A DNA stretch of 64,000 nucleotides. Origin: Dryomyza anilis. Lineage: Eukaryota; Arthropoda; Insecta; Diptera; Dryomyzidae. Every line of letters begins with the position of its first letter. The stretch's first letter is position 1. The stretch covers positions 39,091,544 through 39,155,543 of the forward strand of contig OX638131.1 in the NCBI GenBank assembly GCA_951804985.1. The letters run 5' to 3'. The notes under the pieces are model-generated. The model saw nothing but the letters and a program-made list of their open reading frames with translations, had not been told where the DNA came from and made no database searches. The translations under genes were made by a program, and so were the position numbers. This document shows positions 10,301-19,931 of this stretch, piece by piece.

Positions 10301-13300
10301 TAAGAGCAGCACTAACTACTTAGGTATCAACGAAAAGTAACTAAGAGCAATTATTCGTTACTCTAAGAAGTTTATTCTTCTCTCACCATTTTGAGCTATG
10401 TGTGTTATATTTGTACCCAAAGTGGTGAGACCTACAGTTTATTGTAAAATCCGAACGGCGGGTGAGAGATTTTCATAGGCAATGTTTTACACTCGTAGGT
10501 TTGCCATTTACTGCCGAAAGGTAGCGCGGTATAGAACAATGTTTCTATGAAAAGATGTTGTTAGTCCCGGTCCAGGCTTGAACCGGGGACCTTTCGAATG
10601 ACAGTCCAACGCACTAACCACTGAGCTACCATGGCTCAGCAAACTATAGCAAACAATTTAATTGGTATGGTCAGACAATCTTTATAATTCTCATTCAGTT
10701 AATTAAAAAAAAAATATAAATTCTTGATAAAGTACAAAATTTTTTTTTTATTGTATTGATGTAACTTTTTATTTATTTTCTGTTAATTTATTAATTAATA
10801 TGATTAAATATTTAATCAATACAAGTATTCCATGGTCGTTTCAGCAAATAATTTAATTGTATTGATGTAACTTTTTATTTATTTTCTGTTAATTTATTAA
10901 TTAATATCATTAAATATTTTAATAATTCAATTCGGCGATGAATCAATTAAAAGTTAATTGTATTGATCAAATTTGTTTGCTATATTTACACATATATTTT
11001 TTTTTTGTGAGTGAACCAAACTAAAACACATAGTCTCATTTTAAAGATAATGTTGCAGATGATGTAGTTGCTGGTGTAGTTGTTGTTGTGTCTGCTGGGT
11101 AGGCAATGCCGTCAGACAGGGCGAGCGACGGGGATATCTGAAATTTATAAAATTCATTTTAAAGTGGTACAATTCAATATGTTTCTTTTTAGAGATATAG
11201 TTAAAAAGCGATTTTAGTTGATATTTGAGAGGTTGGACATTTTGTTTCCCAAGAAAATAAATTCCCTATATTTCAGACTTAATTCTTTTAATCTGAATTC
11301 CTTAACGAGACAATTCTTCAAACAAACAACTCTTCCCTGGGACAAATCACACTCTCGAGACCTCTTTTCATTCTCAGACAATTCATCCTCAGACAATACT
11401 TCCTCGACCAATTCTTTATCGAGATCTGAGCAAAATACATGCAAAAAATAATATAAAATTATAATAGATACCTGAATATAATCGATTTAATGTGTTTATT
11501 TTAAAAACTCGTTGAAACAGCGATATTAATTGATTGTTATCCAGAGATAATACTTCCCCGACATTAATGAATATCAGAAATACTTTCCGGACAGTTCTTT
11601 CTTTAGAAAGTTCATCTCCGCAGAATTCTTTTATAAAATTCTTCTCCGCACAATTCTACTTCCTTGGTACAATTCTTCTGCTCTCGACAAGTCTTTCCCT
11701 AGAAGAATCGTTTTCGAACATATCTTTTTCATGTAAAAACTTCCACTAGCAAGTCTTTCCCGAGACAAATTTTCCTCAATAGGATTCTTACCCGAGACAA
11801 ATCTTCCCAGAAAAATAGCTACCCGAATTTTTACTTCTCCAAGTAAAGAGGTCCTCGAGCAATTCTTCCCCGAGACAAATTTTCCTCAATAGGATTCTTA
11901 CCCGTGACAGTTCTTCTCCAAGACAATTCTTCCCGGAAAAATATCTGCCCGAATTTTTACTTCTCCAAGTAAAAAGTTTCTCGATCAATTCTTCCCTGTG
12001 ACTAATCTTCCTCACTATCAAGCCAAAGGGGCGAATGTACAATTTTTTTGTATTTGCGTTTTTTTACATTCTTTTAATGTAGTTTTTCCTCATGTATACT
12101 GTGCCAAAATGATATGAGGTTAAGTTGGATATTTCTAAAAGACAAAACCAAAAGAGCGAATATCGATTGACATAATTATTTTAGAGTTATAGCAAAAAAA
12201 GAAAGGATTTTCCCTTTTGACATGACAAAATTTTTCTATTTTTTTGGTTTTTAGCATAACTCTTTATTGCTACAAAATAAAATAGTGGTGTAAATGCATT
12301 AATTGTTTGTTTTTAAAGCACCAATCGATTTTCTTAAATTTTGAATTTTTGAAATTTTTATTACTTGCAAGAAAAATGTTTGGTAATTTATTTTTAATTA
12401 ATGATGCCAATCGATGGGTGCTTTGAAAACACACAATTAATGCCTTTACATTACAATTTTATCTTGCGCAAATAAATAGTTATAGTAAAAAAAACAATGG
12501 TCAGGATATAGCCACACAATATCTATATTTATAATCCAGTAAGTTATCCAAATTCAAAGATATTTTATGTACGTTATGAATAATTTATGAATAAACCATA
12601 AATAACATCAAAAAAAATTTACAAATTTTTAAAGCACTTCAAACTTTAAAATATAATTTTCCAATATTTTTCAAAATGCACAATACATTCGCCCATTTGG
12701 TGACTATAAAATAGCAAAGCCCCATATCTCTGAAACCACACCACCTGGGAAGCTGAAATTTGGTGAATATCTTAATTTTATGTTTCACAATACTTCCAAA
12801 TTTCATCAAATTCTGATATGGTGTTGCTAAAATTTGATTTTTTATGATCGATTTGATAAGAAATGACTCGTCTTAAAAATCGACATCCCAAAATCTTTTA
12901 AAAATAATGTTGTACGCTTTAATATGAATTTAAATATGAATACTGTGGGCCAGCTGTATAAAACATTCAACTCACAGTTAAAGTCTCAACTTATTGTTTA
13001 ACTCAAATTCGGAGCCTATTTGTGAAAAATTCGGGTAAAAACTGCCATTTTCAGTACTTTATATGTAAAATATACAAGCATTTTAAAGTTATAAATTTAA
13101 ACTTATAAATATGCTGAAGTGTCGTATTTTAAAAACTAGAACAGATGAAAAAAGTTAGTAATTAGATCTCACGCTAAATAAAATAGACTTGCAGGCAACA
13201 TATTAATGTTTGCAATCACAAATTTTCGGATTTTAACTGGTTGATACTTTTATATCAATTTTTTAAATTATTTTTGTATTTTTATCTTTTTATTAACATA

Positions 13301-15831
13301 ATTATTTTAAAAAACTAGTAATTAATAGAATTAAAAATCGAGACAAACATAATATGTTGCCTGCAAAATGGATATTCCCTGTGCTGAAATGCAAAAAAAA
13401 ATATGCAAAAATAGTCCAAAATATCAAAAAAATGTTCGAGTTTAGATTCAAATACCTTTAAATCAAATCGGAATATTAGTAAAGGGGTTTTTTTTGTAGC
13501 GGTACAAAAGTTTTTTTAAATAAAACAAAAACGGTTTTAGATATCAATGAAATTCTTTATTCCTGTAAAAGTACGTTTGATGCCATTATGTATGGAACTC
13601 GATTTCTTTTGCATGGCCACCACGGGCACGCTTGCAGAAGTCCAGACGCTGAACCCAATTTTCGACGGTTTTCAAGCATAAATCGGCCGATACTGCTGCA
13701 ATTTCACGTTCGATATTCGTACGAAGTTCATCAATCGTTGGCATAGACCATAGACTTGACGTTGCCCCACAGGAAATAGTCTAACGTCGTCAAATCGCAC
13801 GACCGAGGTGGCCAATCGACTGGACCATTTCGTGAGAAAACACGTTCTCCAAACATGGTTTCCAATAAATTGATTGTGGCATTCGCTGTGTGGCTTGTGG
13901 CGCCGTCCTGTTGGAACCACATGTCCTCCAAGTCCATATTATCCAATTGGGGCCAAAAATATTCGGTTATCATTGAACGGTAGCGATTCCCATTCACAGT
14001 AACGTGCCGGTTTTGATCATCACGGAAGAAGTACGGCCCAATGACGCCGCCGGCCCATAAACCGCACCAAACTGTAATTGTTCGGGATGTAATGATGACT
14101 CATGGAGTACGTATGGATTGCTGTTTGACCAATAACGCATATTTTGTTTATCGACGAAGCCATTCAGCCAGAAATGAGCCTCATCGCTGAAGATGATTTT
14201 TCGATGAAAATCCGAATCATTTTCAAGTTGTTGCTCAGCCCAATTCACGAACATACGAAGCTTCTGGTGGTCAAGCGGCTTCAGTGGCATGAAATGGCAA
14301 ACCTTACTGAAGAGAAATGTCAAAAGAGCGGCAAGAAATATGGCGTCGTTTGCTGTCCCTGTCGCTCTACTTTTGTAGCGTCCCTGTTGAAAAAACCTTT
14401 TATTTGTTGGTATATTGAAATTAGTCTAAAAATTAGTCTTAAAAAAAATGAGCTTAAAAGGTTTTTGGAAAACTAGATTTGAAGAGACTATATTTTTTTA
14501 TTCCAAAAAGTGACTGAAAAGTGCATGCTTAAATAGAGCTACTTAATAAGATTTTTAATCATAAATCGTATTATGTACATTTTTCCTTTGGAATTTAGAT
14601 TAAGTTCTGTTTGTTAGTTAGCTAACTAATATTTTTATGAAACCGACTGTAAAAAGATTTTCTGTAATTAAGTAAATGTATTAACTCCACTCCCTTTGCA
14701 GCATATCTACTCTCCGATTACAATTACGACGTCTGGCTAGGAAATGCACGCGGCAATCGTTACTCACGCAATCACACGACCCTCGATCCCGACGGCACCA
14801 AGTTCTGGGACTTTAGCTGGCACGAAATTGGCATGTACGACTTACCGGCGATGATCGATTATGTGCTCAAGACGACTGGGTTCAGGAAATTGCAGTATGC
14901 AGGACATTCGCAGGTAATTCGTTATCTGCAAGTTGTGGCCAAAACCAATTAATTAATTAATGGATTTCTTATGCGCGCAGGGTTGTACGGCATTCTTAGT
15001 CATGTGCTCCATGCGACCGGAGTACAATCAGAAAATCATTATGATGCAGGCCATGGCGCCCGCAGTTTACGCCAAGGAAACGGAGGATCATCCCTATATA
15101 AGAGCGATTAATCTGTATTTTAATGTAAGCATTTTGTGTGCAGTCTTCGTGATTTGAATTAACAAATCATATGTTTAAACGTTACAGAGTCTCGTTGGCA
15201 GCTCAATGACGGAAATGTTTAATCGCGAATTTCACTTTCTTTGCCGTATGACCGAAGAGACGGAACGTCTTTGCATAGAGGCAGTTTTTGGCATTGTGGG
15301 CAGAAATTGGAGCGAATTTAATAGGGTAAGTGTGACCATTTATTTGCTATGCTCAAAGGTTTTAAAATATGGTTTCTTTTGCACTCACTCTAGAAAATGT
15401 TTCCCATTATACTTGGGCACTATCCGGCTGGTGTTTCCGCTAAGCAGGTCAAACACTTTATACAAATTATCAAAAATGGTCGTTTTGCGCCGTATAGCTA
15501 CAGCTCAAACAAGAATCTAGCACTGTACCGCGAATACGTACCACCACGTTACAACCTCACGCTAGTCACGGTGCCAATATACGTCTATTACTCGACCAAT
15601 GATCTGCTCTGTCACCCCGACGATGTCGAGGATATGTACAAGGATTTGGGACGTCCGATCGGCAAGTACCTGGTGCCGGAGCAGGAGTTCAATCACATGG
15701 ACTTTCTGTGGGCCATCAATGTACGAAAGCTGCTGTACAATCAGGTCTTGCAAGTGTTGGGAAAACTGAAAGCGGAACCAAAACAACTTGATCCAAACAT
15801 CATGGATCTGCAATATATTGAGACAGTTTAG
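7338..15831 (+). CDS. Secreted acid lipase, complete six-exon gene
   Basis: Coding exons are 7338-7523, 7678-7855, 14702-14913, 14981-15124, 15188-15325 and 15394-15831, all with GT-AG borders. They give 431 residues, normal for fly acid lipases. The first ATG in this frame compatible with a signal peptide is used: residues 1-27 have a hydrophobic core (LLALCICLCLVLRL) with likely cleavage near TCA-AQ. An acidic stretch (EDEEDESGEEE) follows, then the alpha/beta-hydrolase lipase domain from about residue 63. The oxyanion HGL is at 103-105, the nucleophile elbow GHSQG at 189-193 (Ser191), the acid Asp356 in STNDLLC, and His387 in FNHMDF. N-glycosylation motifs are seen in RNHTT and YNLT. Family knowledge: such enzymes hydrolyse triacylglycerols or sterol esters, secreted or in lysosomes. 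No KDEL-type tail is present. It resembles fly Lip4-type lipases, but orthology was not tested. The tandem paralogue is upstream. Confidence 0.92.
7856..8432. other. Start of the 6.8-kb intron 2, no element recognised
   Basis: The donor GTGAGC is at 7856. The intron reads to the acceptor TTTGCAG ending at 14701. This first part holds no recognisable repeat or exon. The rest of the intron is made up of the elements annotated below. Confidence 0.6.
8433..9057. mobile_element. Inverted-repeat element in lipase intron 2, family O
   Basis: The flanks of about 60 bp are inverted copies. The left one begins AAAAGCCTTTAAACGC and contains TGTTGCGCAAAGAGCTTAAA; the right one at about 8999-9057 contains TTTAAGCTCTTTGCGCAACA and ends AAAGGCTTTTAGG. 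The middle is A+T-rich without coding potential. No certain target duplication was found. A foldback/MITE origin is likely. Confidence 0.6.
9203..9926. mobile_element. Long palindromic MITE interrupted at its centre, family B-like
   Basis: The two arms (9203-9394 and 9733-9926, about 190 bp each) are near-complete inverse copies. Both ends read CACGCACAGAAAA, followed by TCGACGTAAATATAGCAACC. The arms meet at a TA in the centre, where the rosa-type MITE at 9397-9730 is inserted. End words such as GTAAATATAGCAA are shared with the elements at 10750-11012 and 42022-42222. Confidence 0.75.
9397..9730. mobile_element. rosa/mariner-derived MITE with TA target duplication
   Basis: It starts AAGGGTTTTTCAACAGGGAC and ends TTGAAAAACCCTT, with TA on both sides (9395-9396, 9731-9732). 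Its arms (9397-about 9517 and about 9575-9692) are inverse copies of each other and match the right end of the rosa-like element at 14290-14400, including CAAACCTTACTGAAGAG. The last 38 bp (9693-9730) instead match the opposite, left end of that element. It is non-coding and presumably was mobilised by a rosa-type transposase. Confidence 0.8.
9960..10305. repeat. Possible MITE with repeated CTTAAGT words
   Basis: The segment contains at least five CTTAAGT/ACTTAAG words. It ends with TTAAGTGTGCACTGTGAGAC followed by CGGGCC, a pattern reminiscent of PIF/Harbinger or hAT-type ends. A matching left end is not evident. Low confidence. Confidence 0.3.
10381..10635 (-). mobile_element. tRNA-derived SINE, family 1, copy 1
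   Basis: On the minus strand this starts with a tRNA-like head whose A box is TGGTAGCTCAGTGGTTAG and whose B box is GGTTCAAGCC, followed by a body including CACCATTTTGAGCT-type sequence at the other end. It shares head and body with the copies at 58203-58518 and 58926-59221 and a fragment at 39056. The boxes are internal RNA polymerase III promoter elements. This is not a functional tRNA, as the anticodon arm and acceptor stem do not fold cleanly. Confidence 0.8.
10750..11012 (-). mobile_element. MITE family B, copy with an internal direct duplication
   Basis: Read on the minus strand it begins CACAAAAAAAAAATATATG, then GTAAATATAGCAA, and matches the element at 42022-42222. A segment of about 66 bp (TGTATTGATGTAACTTTTTA and onward) appears twice, at about 10752 and 10859, about 107 bp apart. 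There is no coding potential. Confidence 0.6.
11300..12010. repeat. Degenerate minisatellite of TTCTTCCCCGAGACAA-type units
   Basis: About 700 bp is built of loosely repeated units around CAATTCTTCCCCGAGACAA. Towards the end a higher-order duplicate of about 110-120 bp appears (ATTTTCCTCAATAGGATTCT at about 11769 and again at about 11879). Open frames on both strands here (for example 11218-11451 and 11788-12042) are by-products of the repeat. Similar units recur at 48740-48890 and, inverted, at 55680-55810 inside hAT-like elements, and more weakly at 63380-63490. Confidence 0.65.
12017..12705. mobile_element. TIR element, family E, copy 1
   Basis: The left end reads TCAAGCCAAAGGGGCGAATG and the right end is a diverged inverse containing ACATTCGCCCATTTGG. 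The interior shares TTTTATCTTGCRC and TTATAGCAAAAA words with the copies at 28677 and 32572. It has no coding capacity and lies in lipase intron 2. Confidence 0.65.
12706..13481. other. A+T-rich intronic DNA
   Basis: No exon or complete element is visible. The words ACCACACCACCTGGGAAGCT and GAAATTTGGTGAATATCTTA around 12733-12775 recur near 45430-45470, so this contains a fragment of a dispersed repeat. Confidence 0.45.
13482..14400 (-). mobile_element. rosa-like mariner (DD41D), internally deleted copy
   Basis: The 919-bp element is flanked by TA (13480-13481, 14401-14402). The ends are AAGGGGTTTTTTTTGTAGC and CCCTGTTGAAAAAACCTTT. It carries a decayed transposase on the minus strand that lacks the N-terminal DNA-binding half; the transposase reading frame runs straight into the terminal repeat. 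Its right-end sequence (14290-14400) is duplicated in the MITE at 9397-9730. Confidence 0.82.
13586..14323 (-). pseudogene. rosa-type mariner transposase remnant
   Basis: Minus-strand reading shows the mariner catalytic core. The first Asp lies in IIFSDEAHFWLNG, the second in WFQQDGATSHTA and the third in LDYFLWGNVKS. There are 41 residues between the second and third, the DD41D spacing of the rosa clade named from Ceratitis rosa. WPPRSCDL precedes the third Asp. The N-terminal paired-like helix-turn-helix region (about 150 residues in the family) is absent. Frameshifts lie near 14075 (before the WCGLWAGG block) and near 13738 (after VYAND). A terminal stretch ending KEIEFHT reaches a stop at 13586-13588. 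It is non-functional. Confidence 0.82.
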
Positions 15832-15922
15832 GGTTTAGGTATTTTTAGTCCGTTTTTGTGTATACTAGCTAGGTAAATTATTTATTTATTTTAATATATA
15901 TTGTAAGTTAAGAATATATTAT

Positions 15923-15928
15923 ATTAAA
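15923..15928 (+). terminator. Candidate polyadenylation signal of the second lipase
   Basis: ATTAAA stands 92 bases after the stop codon. No AATAAA lies closer. This is the best candidate, but several A/T-rich variants are nearby. Confidence 0.4.
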
Positions 15929-16028
15929 TGTTATAAAACATAACATTAGTTATTTATTGTTTACGTTTTAAAATTGGTACGATGCGAAGAATTGAGTATT
16001 CATATAGTATAAATTTGATAGAAAATTA

Positions 16029-16286
16029 TTGCTCCAACCAATTTATTCGGTTCTCTGGACTGTTAAATCGGTTCTTGTAGCCAAACTATAAGAGTAACAG
16101 TATGGACTTTGACCAGTTTACAATGGTTTTAGAACAATTTGGTGTGTGTATATGACCATATTTCAAGTTTCCGCCGCATTCGACAGTTCCATCAAACAAT
16201 TTGCAGAAATGTACATTAATCATAATGAAGTAGTTTGTTACAACCAACTTTTTCTTTTTTTCAACCTCATGCCAAAACATTGTCCA
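16029..16286. mobile_element. Element family L, diverged copy
   Basis: It shares TTTATTCGGTTCTCT, TTTTAGAACAATTTGGTGTG and TTTCAACCTCATGCCAAAA with the better copy at 27706-28027. The ends are eroded. There is no coding capacity. Confidence 0.55.
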
Positions 16287-16904
16287 GTGAAAGGTCCAAG
16301 TAATAAATAATGACGGATATTCTACTTGAGTTGCAGATGGTACTTCTATGACTCACTAAAAATTAACAGGATATATTTTTCTATATTCGAGAATTAAATT
16401 CAAGAAATTAGGAATATTCAGGAAATTAGGAATATTGACGGATACTTTTTTCATAGATACAGAGGTAACTTCTGCTACTCAGGAAGAATATTTGCGATTA
16501 GTTTTTTGATAGCCCAGATGTTGTTTTTTTTTTTTTTCTTTAGTCAAATTTCAATATATTGACAAACAGATTTAACAGATGTACATCGTAAAATCGTGTA
16601 AATAAAATAAAATTTGTAAATAAAATAAAGACAATGGAAATCAGATGTTGAATCGAAAAAAACGAAATTGATTTTCATAATACGTGTTCTTTTGGTTATT
16701 TAATAGTTAATACATTCATTTATTTTAAATGTTATAACCCAATAGTAACTAGTGACATTCTCGCTGAACCTACCCAATTTCGAATTTTTGTAGGTCTCCA
16801 CAAAGAAAATCATTAGGTTCACATGTCCGGTAAAAATCTAACGTATGTTTTTTATATGAGGTATATGAACAAAATTGGGCGCAACTTAACTTAATTGGGT
16901 AGAA
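16287..16904. other. Non-coding DNA downstream of the lipase
   Basis: No exon or intact element is recognised. 16755-16870 contains CTACCCAATTTCGAATTTTT-type words that also occur in the left part of the mini-me elements, so a decayed fragment is likely. Confidence 0.4.
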
Positions 16905-17265
16905 CTTTACTTTATAAGGCCGGTCTCAAAAAAAAGCCACACCCCCTATAAAAATGTTTTCCGCCCGCCCCCTTGTAACCACCCACTAATCGAAAACCGA
17001 CCGAGGTTCATAAGTTGTTTTTGAATTATTACGAAGTGGAAGAGGCAAACAAAAAAAAAATGTGACACGATGCAAAAACCAGACCTTAAAAAAAAAAATC
17101 ACCTCAAGATCACGTGGTACCCCTTAAAAATCAAAAAAGAAAAAAGATACCATAAAATTAATAGTTTTTACTATAGAAATTAGTCAAGAGGATAAACTAT
17201 TAATATAATCGATAAATTCCATTAAATACTACAAAATACTAGGGGAAAAGTCCGTAGGTTGGACC

Positions 17266-17764
17266 GGTCCGTAGACTGGGCCACCGCAAGTTTTTTTTTT
17301 GTTTTTTACACTGGCGATCTTAATTTTTTAACGGTACATCTCAAGTAACATTGCACTCCAACTTTTCGCTAAACATTGAAGTGAAATGGCCTGTTGCTTG
17401 TAACTCATCCAGAAGAATACTAAAATATACCAAAAAAAAGTTTTTTTATTGACTTTTTCACGTGTTGATTAGGTGGTCAATTTAATATATAAAATTAAAG
17501 TTAAATAAATTAAAATGTTGCTCTGGAATACCTTTTTATAATATAAACAAATTATCTATCAAAAGTTGATGTAGAAAAAAATGGTGAAATTTGTTCAAAA
17601 TTTGATAAAAACGTAGTAACCATCAATAGTTCACGATTTTGTAAGTTCCATTGAATAAAAATAATACAGATTGGCTGAAAAACTATATATAGTTAAAATA
17701 ATTCATTTTAGGTCTTTTTTGAAAGGTGTTTAATGATTTTTTGTGGTGGCTCAACCTACGGACC
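17266..17764. mobile_element. Nested TIR element, about 500 bp
   Basis: The left end is GGTCCGTAGACTGGGCCACC and the right end is the inverse of GGTCCGTAGGTTGAGCCACC, an inverted repeat of about 24 bp with few mismatches. The interior is A+T-rich and non-coding. It lies inside the inverted-repeat composite. Confidence 0.6.
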
Positions 17765-17821
17765 AATTTTTTTTTGTTCTTAAGAAAGAAGGCTGTATTT
17801 TTTAAAATTTGTATGTAACCA

Positions 17822-19097
17822 CCCCAGACAAAAAATATGCAAGGAAACTGGTATTATAGTAGTAGTTTTGAGGAAAACTCACAGGAATATGGTAGGAAAT
17901 ACACATTGCATAGCAGGCATTTTGAATTTTTGAAAATAAGCAGGCTCCCCATAGCAGCATTTACGCCGCAAACTGGTATGTTCAAGCCTACCCCTAGCAG
18001 GCAAAAGCATTTTTCTGTACGTTTTGGTTTTGAAGTTTGAAGTCTTTATAGCTAGAATATGGAAGGGAAAGGTAGCCTGCGAGTAGCATGCAAGCACATT
18101 GTATAGGAATTTCTGTTTTGAAATTTTAAAAAGCTTCTTCATAGTAGGAAACTGAAAGGGAAAGGTAGCCTGCAAGTAGCAGGCAAACACATTGTGTAGG
18201 AATTTCTGTTTTGAAATTTTTAAAGCTTGATCAACAAGTTGTAGACAGAAAATTTTGTTTATAAAAAGTTTTTGTTTTGAAGTTTTAAATGATTGATCAA
18301 CAAGTTGTCGACTGAAATTTTTGTTTACAAATATCAATTTTTCCTTCAAAATTTTTCAGTTTTGAAAATGTTTGTCATTTGTAAACATCGATGTTTACAT
18401 TCGTCGGTTTGCAACGCGAATTGTTTTAATTAAAACGTGAAAATGTGCCATATTGGCGTGGATTTGCGTATTGCAGATGATTATTGCTGATATTAACATA
18501 ATCATCAAAAGTGCACAGCAAATAGTTTTAACCATCATGACGCCCGAAACAATAACTTCTTGCTGTACAAAAACAAACACATGTTGTTTTTAATACACAC
18601 GTGTTTTGTTATTGTTTTCTGCAATCACTTTTGGCAAAATTGCAAACACAATAACAAACAATTCGGAGTTCTTTCAGAAAACATATGCGAATCCAGCAAT
18701 AGAGAATCGAAGCGTTTGAGTTTTTCGCGAAAATTTAACAAACAAAATTCGTCGGTGTTATTGTACAACAAGAAGTTTTTGGTACTGTGGGATGGATGGG
18801 AACTGATGAATTATGTTATATGTTTATGCTCCCTACCTTTCTCTACCATTTTGCTTCCAGAACATTGCCTTGTGCCTACCATTTTTCTTACACCTGTTTG
18901 GCTACCATACCCTACCTATGCCTGTCAGTTCCCTACCAATTTTGTTTTCATGCTATAGCAGGGAACAAGCAGCTTTTGTCCACATTCCCACCTTTGCCTA
19001 CCTCAAAGCTTCATATAAAATGTGATTTCAATGCGTACAGGTAGCTTGTTTGCCCTTGTGTTTCGAACCAATTGCCTGCTTAAAATTTTGTCTGGGG
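17822..19097. mobile_element. Nested TIR element with CCCCAGACAAAA ends
   Basis: Perfect 12-bp inverted ends (CCCCAGACAAAA at 17822-17833, TTTTGTCTGGGG at 19086-19097) enclose 1276 bp. No transposase is recognised. It contains the tandem duplication at 18061-18310 and a pyrimidine-rich stretch at 18800-19010 with repeated CCTACC/TACCAT words. No convincing target duplication is seen. Confidence 0.6.
18061..18310. repeat. Local tandem duplications
   Basis: GGGAAAGGTAGCCTGC with its downstream 60-70 bp occurs twice (about 18063 and about 18158). GATTGATCAACAAGTTGT-type sequence also occurs twice (about 18228 and about 18291). The words TTCTGTTTTGAAATTTT recur throughout. Confidence 0.7.
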
Positions 19098-19931
19098 CAT
19101 AAAAGTTTCTTCTATAAAACATAGCCCATTAAATATACATTAAAATGGTATGTATAAATACACTAAATTGTTAGTATATAAAATGTTATAGACAAAATAC
19201 AAAACTATGTCCAAAATCCTATACAATTATTTTGGAATTTGTATGAAAATATTTATTTTTTGTATACTATTAAATCAATAACTGTACTATTGACAAATTT
19301 TAATATGATTTTATTAGATTTTTTTCAGAGTGTGAGTATTGTACACTTAGTTAATTAATGTGAGAAATAAAAACGTATTGTACACTTAGTTAATTATGTG
19401 ATAAAAAGAGCCGCAGAAAAATCAAAAATCACACGATTTCGCATATAAATGTCCATTGCATTATTTATCTGAATGTAAATGATTTTCAATATATTATTAT
19501 TTTCATTTTGCCTTTCCCATTTTCCAAGAATTTGAGTTTAAAAAACAAAAAACTGGTTTTTGATTTTTAAGGGGTACCACGTGACCTTGAGTTCACTTTT
19601 TTGTTTTAGGTCTGGGTGTTTGGGTCTGGTTTCTGTATCGTGTGAACATTTTTTTTGTCCCACCCACTTCGTTATAATTAAAAAACCACTTATGACCTCG
19701 GTAGATTTTCGATTTTTAGTCGGTTTCAGTGTTCCGAGCGGGAAAAACATATTTTTTTGTCACTCTCCCCCTATTTAAAAGGTTGTGACTATTTTTTTTT
19801 GTGAACTGGCCCTATAAAATAAAGTTCAGTCGTTAAATGTTTATCTATAATTGATCGTTGATCTCCACCCTTTTTTTGGTTTTCCTGTAATCATGATTTC
19901 AACAAATAGAGAGACGGACGTACACTGAATA

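Larger units (their letters stand above)
16905..19825. mobile_element. Inverted-repeat composite containing nested elements
   Basis: The left flank (about 16905-17135) and the right flank (about 19556-19825) are inverted copies of about 220-250 bp. The left contains CACGTGGTACCCCTTAAAAA and the right its inverse TTTTTAAGGGGTACCACGTG. Outer edges read CTTTATAAGGCC versus GGCCCTATAAAATAAAG. Inside lie the two arms of a family D-type MITE (about 17135-17243 and about 19100-19335), and within those two further elements at 17266 and 17822. No coding sequence is seen in the outer element. Confidence 0.65.

Noticed and set aside
10567..10634. tRNA genes at 10567-10634, 58440-58512, 59155-59221, 39090-39165 and 41540-41619
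   Set aside because: A and B boxes are present, but clean cloverleaf acceptor and anticodon stems are not, and each is joined to a shared non-tRNA body with a tail, so they are SINEs.
11218..12042. Open frames with repeated SRDNTSP or LGEELLEDL-like words, possibly a repeat protein
   Set aside because: They follow a degenerate minisatellite on both strands and are interrupted; they lie in an intron of the lipase gene.
7856..14701. Splitting the second lipase into two genes because of the 6.8-kb gap
   Set aside because: The phase-1 junction G|CA restores a continuous family sequence (SLAYLLSDYNYDVWLGNARG), and the exons upstream of the gap lack a catalytic centre by themselves.
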